This document shows, in pieces, positions 63,173-64,000 of a stretch of DNA of 64,000 bases. The notes below the pieces were generated by a model. The model was not told where the DNA came from. It did not search any database and was given only the letters and a program-made list of their open reading frames with translations. Within the stretch, counting starts at the first letter, position 1, and each line of letters begins with the position of its first letter. The stretch is from NCBI RefSeq assembly GCF_000741175.1, contig NZ_JGYS01000015.1:44897-108896 (forward strand). Direction: 5' to 3'. Origin of the DNA: Bifidobacterium callitrichos DSM 23973. GTDB lineage: Bacteria; Actinomycetota; Actinomycetes; Actinomycetales; Bifidobacteriaceae. A program made the position numbers and the translations under genes.

Positions 63173-64000
63173 CTAGCGTTCGCGCACCTTGGCGACGATC
63201 TGCCACATCTCCTCGCCGACGTCGATGCCGCGCGGGCACTGACGGGTGCATGCGCGCACCGACTGGCAGGCAGCCACGCCGTCGGCGGTGTCGATCGCGT
63301 CCATGCGGGCCATCGACTGCGTGTCGCGCGAATCGTTGATGAAGCGGCTGGCCCAGATGAGCGCGGCGGGGCCGATGAACGCGTCGCCGCCGGCGAACAC
63401 GGGACAGGAGCCCTCGCACACGCCGCAGGCGATGCAGTTGCTCAGCTGCTCGTATCTGGCCAGCTGATCGGGGCGCTGCAGGTATTCGAACACGTCCACC
63501 TTGCCGTCCTTAGTGGTGGCGAGCGTGCCGGACGCCTCAAGATACGGCCTGAGCCTTCTGATCTGGTCGAGCATCGGGTCGATGTCGGCGATGAGGTCGC
63601 GCTGCACGGGGAAGCCGGGCAGCGGGCCGAGTTCGATGACGCCGAGGCTGCCGTTCCCGGCGCATGCGTCGTCGGCATCATCGGCGGATCCGGGTTCGCA
63701 AGCGGGCTCGCCGGTATGGCGGAATCCCTCGTCGTCGGTCATGCCGGCCGCGGGGGAGGCGGGACGTTTCGCCCAGTCCCTGAGCGTGGCGGTGCACAGC
63801 AGGTTCGGGGTGCCGTTGATCGACACCGCGTCCGAGCCGCACATGCCGTGGCCGCACGAATAGCGGAAGGCGAGCGTCGGGTCGACGGTGCGCTTGATGG
63901 TCATCAGGCAGTCGAGCACGGTGTCCTCGGGGCGTGCCGGAATCGTGTACTCCTGCACCCACTGCTTGCCGCGGGGCCGGCGGCGCGACGCGGCCGCGGG
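63173..64000 (-). CDS. Fumarate reductase/succinate dehydrogenase iron-sulfur subunit (start outside window)
   Basis: The frame is open to the right edge, so only the last 275 residues are seen. The [2Fe-2S] ferredoxin-like part is YSCGHGMCGSDAVSINGTPNLLC. The two C-terminal clusters are CIACGVCEGSCPVF and CQSVRACTRQCPRG. A 35-residue acidic, Ser/Gly-rich insertion (MTDDEGFRHTGEPACEPGSADD...) lies between the 2Fe and the other cluster domains. It passes electrons between the flavin subunit and quinone or another acceptor. The flavin subunit should lie to the right of the window. Confidence 0.9.
   Translation of the reverse strand, partial: PAAASRRRPRGKQWVQEYTIPARPEDTVLDCLMTIKRTVDPTLAFRYSCGHGMCGSDAVSINGTPNLLCTATLRDWAKRPASPAAGMTDDEGFRHTGEPACEPGSADDADDACAGNGSLGVIELGPLPGFPVQRDLIADIDPMLDQIRRLRPYLEASGTLATTKDGKVDVFEYLQRPDQLARYEQLSNCIACGVCEGSCPVFAGGDAFIGPAALIWASRFINDSRDTQSMARMDAIDTADGVAACQSVRACTRQCPRGIDVGEEMWQIVAKVRER

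Overview
The window looks like a chromosomal segment of a Bifidobacterium or very close relative. It is GC-rich. It carries formate acetyltransferase with its activase, a tig-clc-clpP1-clpP2-clpX cluster, an HrdB-type sigma factor beside a DUF4192 gene, SepH, and the actinobacterial DUF3000 and DUF4193 families. The species cannot be fixed from sequence reading alone. No IS element, prophage, CRISPR array or rRNA was seen.

Positions 1-11702 are mostly accessory. The left edge is the tail of an MMPL-type membrane protein. Then come an orphan 27-codon tail of a LacI/solute-binding fusion regulator, an intact hipB beside a hipA that has lost its kinase core, and three evenly spaced operator-like boxes in front of hipB. 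The main feature is a probable glucuronoxylan-oligosaccharide locus. It has a LacI-type regulator fused to a whole cytoplasmic solute-binding domain (1649-3904), a divergent GH115-like alpha-glucuronidase (4036-6051), a 5'-truncated GPH sugar symporter (6081-6878), and a permease-permease-lipoprotein ABC import operon (8441-11702). The housekeeping gene trpD sits in the middle. The same triple GGCAAC box lies in front of both the hydrolase and the ABC operon, so the fused regulator probably controls both.

Positions 11732-28828 are mainly core genes: a membrane protein, plsC, a PASTA Ser/Thr kinase, a polyprenyl diphosphate synthase, DUF4192, rpoD, topoisomerase IV parE, a PfkB-family kinase, an MFS carrier and the large helicase lhr. 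Next come an orphan regulator with a degenerate receiver, a Sel1-repeat gene without a start codon, a gene-poor stretch, an iron-type 4-hydroxybutyrate-like dehydrogenase, and parC. Positions 34914-47893 hold a phosphodiesterase, sepH, DUF4193, dut, rel, a cyclophilin, the methionine importer metQNI, a HAD phosphatase, an M20 amidohydrolase, nadE and a small actinobacterial protein.

Positions 48103-64000 carry pflB-pflA behind a CRP- or Rex-like palindrome, DUF3000 and a frameshifted RNase D, trigger factor, a CLC channel, clpP1-clpP2-clpX, two identical tRNA-Arg(ACG) genes, nhaA, a LOG-family protein, an O-methyltransferase, and the start of a fumarate reductase/succinate dehydrogenase iron-sulfur gene running off the right edge.

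Many genes have a -10-like hexamer only 6-8 bases before the start codon and no Shine-Dalgarno sequence. This suggests that leaderless mRNAs are common here.
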